From Brassica napus (lineage: Eukaryota > Streptophyta > Magnoliopsida > Brassicales > Brassicaceae), in the NCBI RefSeq assembly GCF_020379485.1, contig NC_063437.1:13355726-13419725 (forward strand): a stretch of DNA of 64,000 nt, written 5' to 3'. The stretch's first letter is position 1; the number at the start of each line of letters is the position of its first letter. A program made the translations under genes and the position numbers. Positions 61,340 to 64,000 of the stretch are shown piece after piece. The notes below the pieces were generated by a model. That model was not told the DNA's origin and made no database searches. It saw only the letters and a list, made by a program, of their open reading frames with translations.

Positions 61340-63386
61340 CTAACTTTCTACCACATTCGAACCTACCTATCCTTCCAATGTACTGATATTGCATGGTATT
61401 TTTCAGTGATATATTAGAGCCAATTTTTAGTGTACAATCAAGTTATTTGAATCTTCATTTTGGTATTCGTAATGGTACTCAGTGACTGACTCACTAGACT
61501 TGTAATCTGTTAAAAGTGATACAAAAGTATTCGAAAGATTCACCAAATATATATATATATATATATATATATAGATGATATTTCCTATAAAATGAAGGAT
61601 TTATTTATTAAATCCAACGTTAAGTAATAATTATTAATTGTCCATATATTAAATCAACAATAAAAAATGTAAATTAAGACACTGAAACAATTGAATGATG
61701 AAAAATGAGTTATTAATATTTACTTGAATATACCAGAAGAAAATGAACTAAAGAGAACATTATTACCCTCTGCTAACTTTCTATAGTTGTTGACTCTTTT
61801 AGTCTTGCATGAGAACTTTCGACGTGTCTTGAGTAATCCTGAATGAGGGATGCATGTCTTGAATGTGGATGTTGCATGTGTCGAGTAGTTTTTGCATAAT
61901 TGATCATTCACTTCACTTGGAAGAAAATTTTGTTGTTAGTCTTGTCTTCATCTTGCTTAATTGACAATCATTTCTCATTGCTCTTCTTGATCATGAATCT
62001 TTGTATTCTTGAAAGTATTTTGTCTTCTTGAAGATTCTTGCGTCCGTGAGTCTTCTGAGTTGTTGGTTTTTATCATCTTTGTCATTTTGGGAGAGTCTTG
62101 TGAGTTCTTTTTTTTTTTGTAACTGGAGTCTTGTGAGTTCTTGTTCGTTTAAGTTTTGAAAATCCAAAGTTCAAGAAAAAAAAGTTTTAAAAATCATTCT
62201 AGCGTCTCAAATTATTTATGAACCATGTCCAAAATGTTTTTAACAGTATATTTAACGATATAATAGAGTAGTTTTAAAAGTTTATAACTTTATTTATATA
62301 TATTTGATGTATATTTTAGTTTTATAAGCTCTAATTTTAATATTATAACTAAAATTTTAAAGTATTAAACCATAATTTATATATTTATTTTCAAAAAAAG
62401 TTATATTTTTTATATTTTTATGTTCAGATCCTTTTCAACCACTCTACTTGCTCATACTATTAGATGGTCCTGGAGAAATTATATAAGCTTTTTTGTATTA
62501 TAGTTTTCTTTTTTAACTTTTATTTTCTTAGGAGTCCACTATATAAATCATTGTCTTTGTTATTTTTATCAACTTTTTCTTCATATGACGAAACTTACAT
62601 GCACAGCATTTTTCCTAAAAAATATGCTGTTTTTTTTTAAATCTCAAAATCACAAAAGAGTTGTGACGATATATAGTTTCTTCGCAGATTTGCGAAGAAA
62701 TTTCCATGGACTTAACATTTCATAACAAATTTATCATTTTTCATTAAATTTGGCAGGGATGTTGCTCCAAATCTATTTAGGCAATAATTCAACATTTAAA
62801 TTCTTAAAATTGGTAGAGAAATAAATTTGGAAGTTTTACATTTATACTAGGATGGTGCTATATATGTTAACCTAGATTTCAAACTTGATTTAATCTCTTT
62901 AAAATGATCTACCAAGCTAGTAAATGATTGGATTAATCTAATCCTGTCAATAAGATTTGGGGATAAAAATGAATCAATATAAATTAGAGACTTCTTACTG
63001 GCTTTTCCGTTTATATATCCAGATTTAGCATTTGGATGTAATTTCTAGATAAAAAAACATTTAGATATTGTATTTCTTAAAATTAGGTTTTTTGCATTTA
63101 TATACTACATTTGGATGAAACATTGTTCATTTGTGAGTTTATAAAAATATCTGGTTGCAAATATTTCAAATGACTAAAAATTATTTCAAACAAAAGCTAT
63201 CATTATATCAGTACAAATAATAACTTAAACTATTTACAGACGAATCTTCATCAAAATTAATTTTACTTTTTTCTTTGAAAATTGTGATTTCACATTATTA
63301 TAGGTAAATGGATTCTCTCAGTTTTGACAAAATAATTTTATTTTGAAGGAAAACATGGTTTATGGTAATGTGTAAATTTCTGATTT
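61340..63386. other. Intergenic DNA, no gene seen
   Basis: Includes a TA dinucleotide run at about 61546-61573 and TCTTG-rich sequence at 61800-62160. Otherwise AT-rich and unassigned. Confidence 0.35.
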
Positions 63387-63413
63387 GGGGGGGGGGGGGG
63401 GGGGGGGGGGGGG
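63387..63413 (+). repeat. Poly(G) run, 27 bases
   Basis: An uninterrupted G homopolymer (complement poly C) in AT-rich surroundings. It may form G-quadruplex structures or be a sequencing/assembly artefact. Confidence 0.9.
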
Positions 63414-64000
63414 TTAGTGAAAACACATAGTGTTTTGGTTTTTGTAAAAAAATAGAAAAAGCTATGTTTGCATTTCTTACAAGAAAACAAAATTTTATGA
63501 TTTTGATAGAAAATTTAATTTTATACTTTTAATGGAAAATATTATTTTTGATAAATGGTCTATTGTCGGTTTTTAAATTTTGTTTTGAGTCGTTTATCGA
63601 ATTATAATATGTGTTTCGAGTCATTTAATCATTTATCAAGTCTTTTCAAGTATTGGGTTGATTTGGAGTAAAAGGTGTCAAACTGAGTGTAAAAAAAAGT
63701 AAATAAAGATGCAGAACTACGCAAATTTATCCGAAGTTTATCAATGTATTGGGAACTTACTACAAGATAAAACTAGATTAGCTTTCTAATGTCACTGGTT
63801 TGAGGTCTATCCATCGGTTAGATTAAAAGTTATGTGCATTTTACTAAAAACTATTATGTTGTTCAACACGGAAAAAAAAAATTTCTATTTTTCTTATATT
63901 TGGTCTGGTTTAATCCAGATTTTAACCATCACAAAAATTAGACCTGCTATTTCAGCCATTTTTAAGGCTACGTTACTTTTTATTTTTGATTGGAGATTAC

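Overview
The window is plant nuclear DNA, very probably from Brassica or a close Brassicaceae relative. It has intron-containing plant genes, AT-rich intergenic DNA packed with Copia, Helitron, MULE, hAT, Harbinger and Stowaway elements, and Brassicaceae-type gene families.

Conserved backbone genes, left to right: a mitochondrial calcium uniporter (1-1581, minus, cut by the window edge), a membrane-anchored geranylgeranyl diphosphate synthase (43008-44114, minus), a secreted Gly/Ser-rich protein (46618-46926, minus), an HD-domain 5'-deoxynucleotidase-type protein (48969-50733, plus, 7 exons), a HAD-type 5'-nucleotidase (51206-53947, plus, 14 exons) and a GH28 polygalacturonase-like protein (56800-58553, plus, 4 exons). 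From memory this matches the order of the Arabidopsis chromosome 2 block around At2g23790-At2g23900. That recollection was not checked by any search.

Between the uniporter and the GGPP synthase lie about 41 kb of accessory DNA. (a) A Copia retrotransposon (4490-12705, minus) has 5-bp target duplications and LTRs that differ by one indel only. A 2.27-kb Helitron sits inside its 5' LTR, and its leader carries eight two-tier hairpin modules with compensatory stem changes. (b) An ankyrin-PGG gene (12842-15728, minus) carries a second Helitron in its last intron, plus an internal deletion that still leaves a spliceable open frame. A broken relative lies at 37093-37845. (c) A tandem array of a ~4.72-kb unit (about 21408-35900) carries three intact copies of a small secreted Cys-rich ECA1/prolamin-like gene. 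(d) A 4.08-kb non-autonomous MULE (38530-42611) with 9-bp target duplications is made largely of GACGACT/AGTCGTC palindromes and contains a foldback with arms of about 400 bp.

The right part holds many MITEs: Harbinger, hAT and Mutator types, one of the last enclosing degenerate TTTAGGG repeats. A 27-base poly(G) run lies near the right edge. No rRNA, canonical tRNA or CRISPR locus was found. Exon borders were read by eye from GT/AG sites, reading frame and family knowledge.
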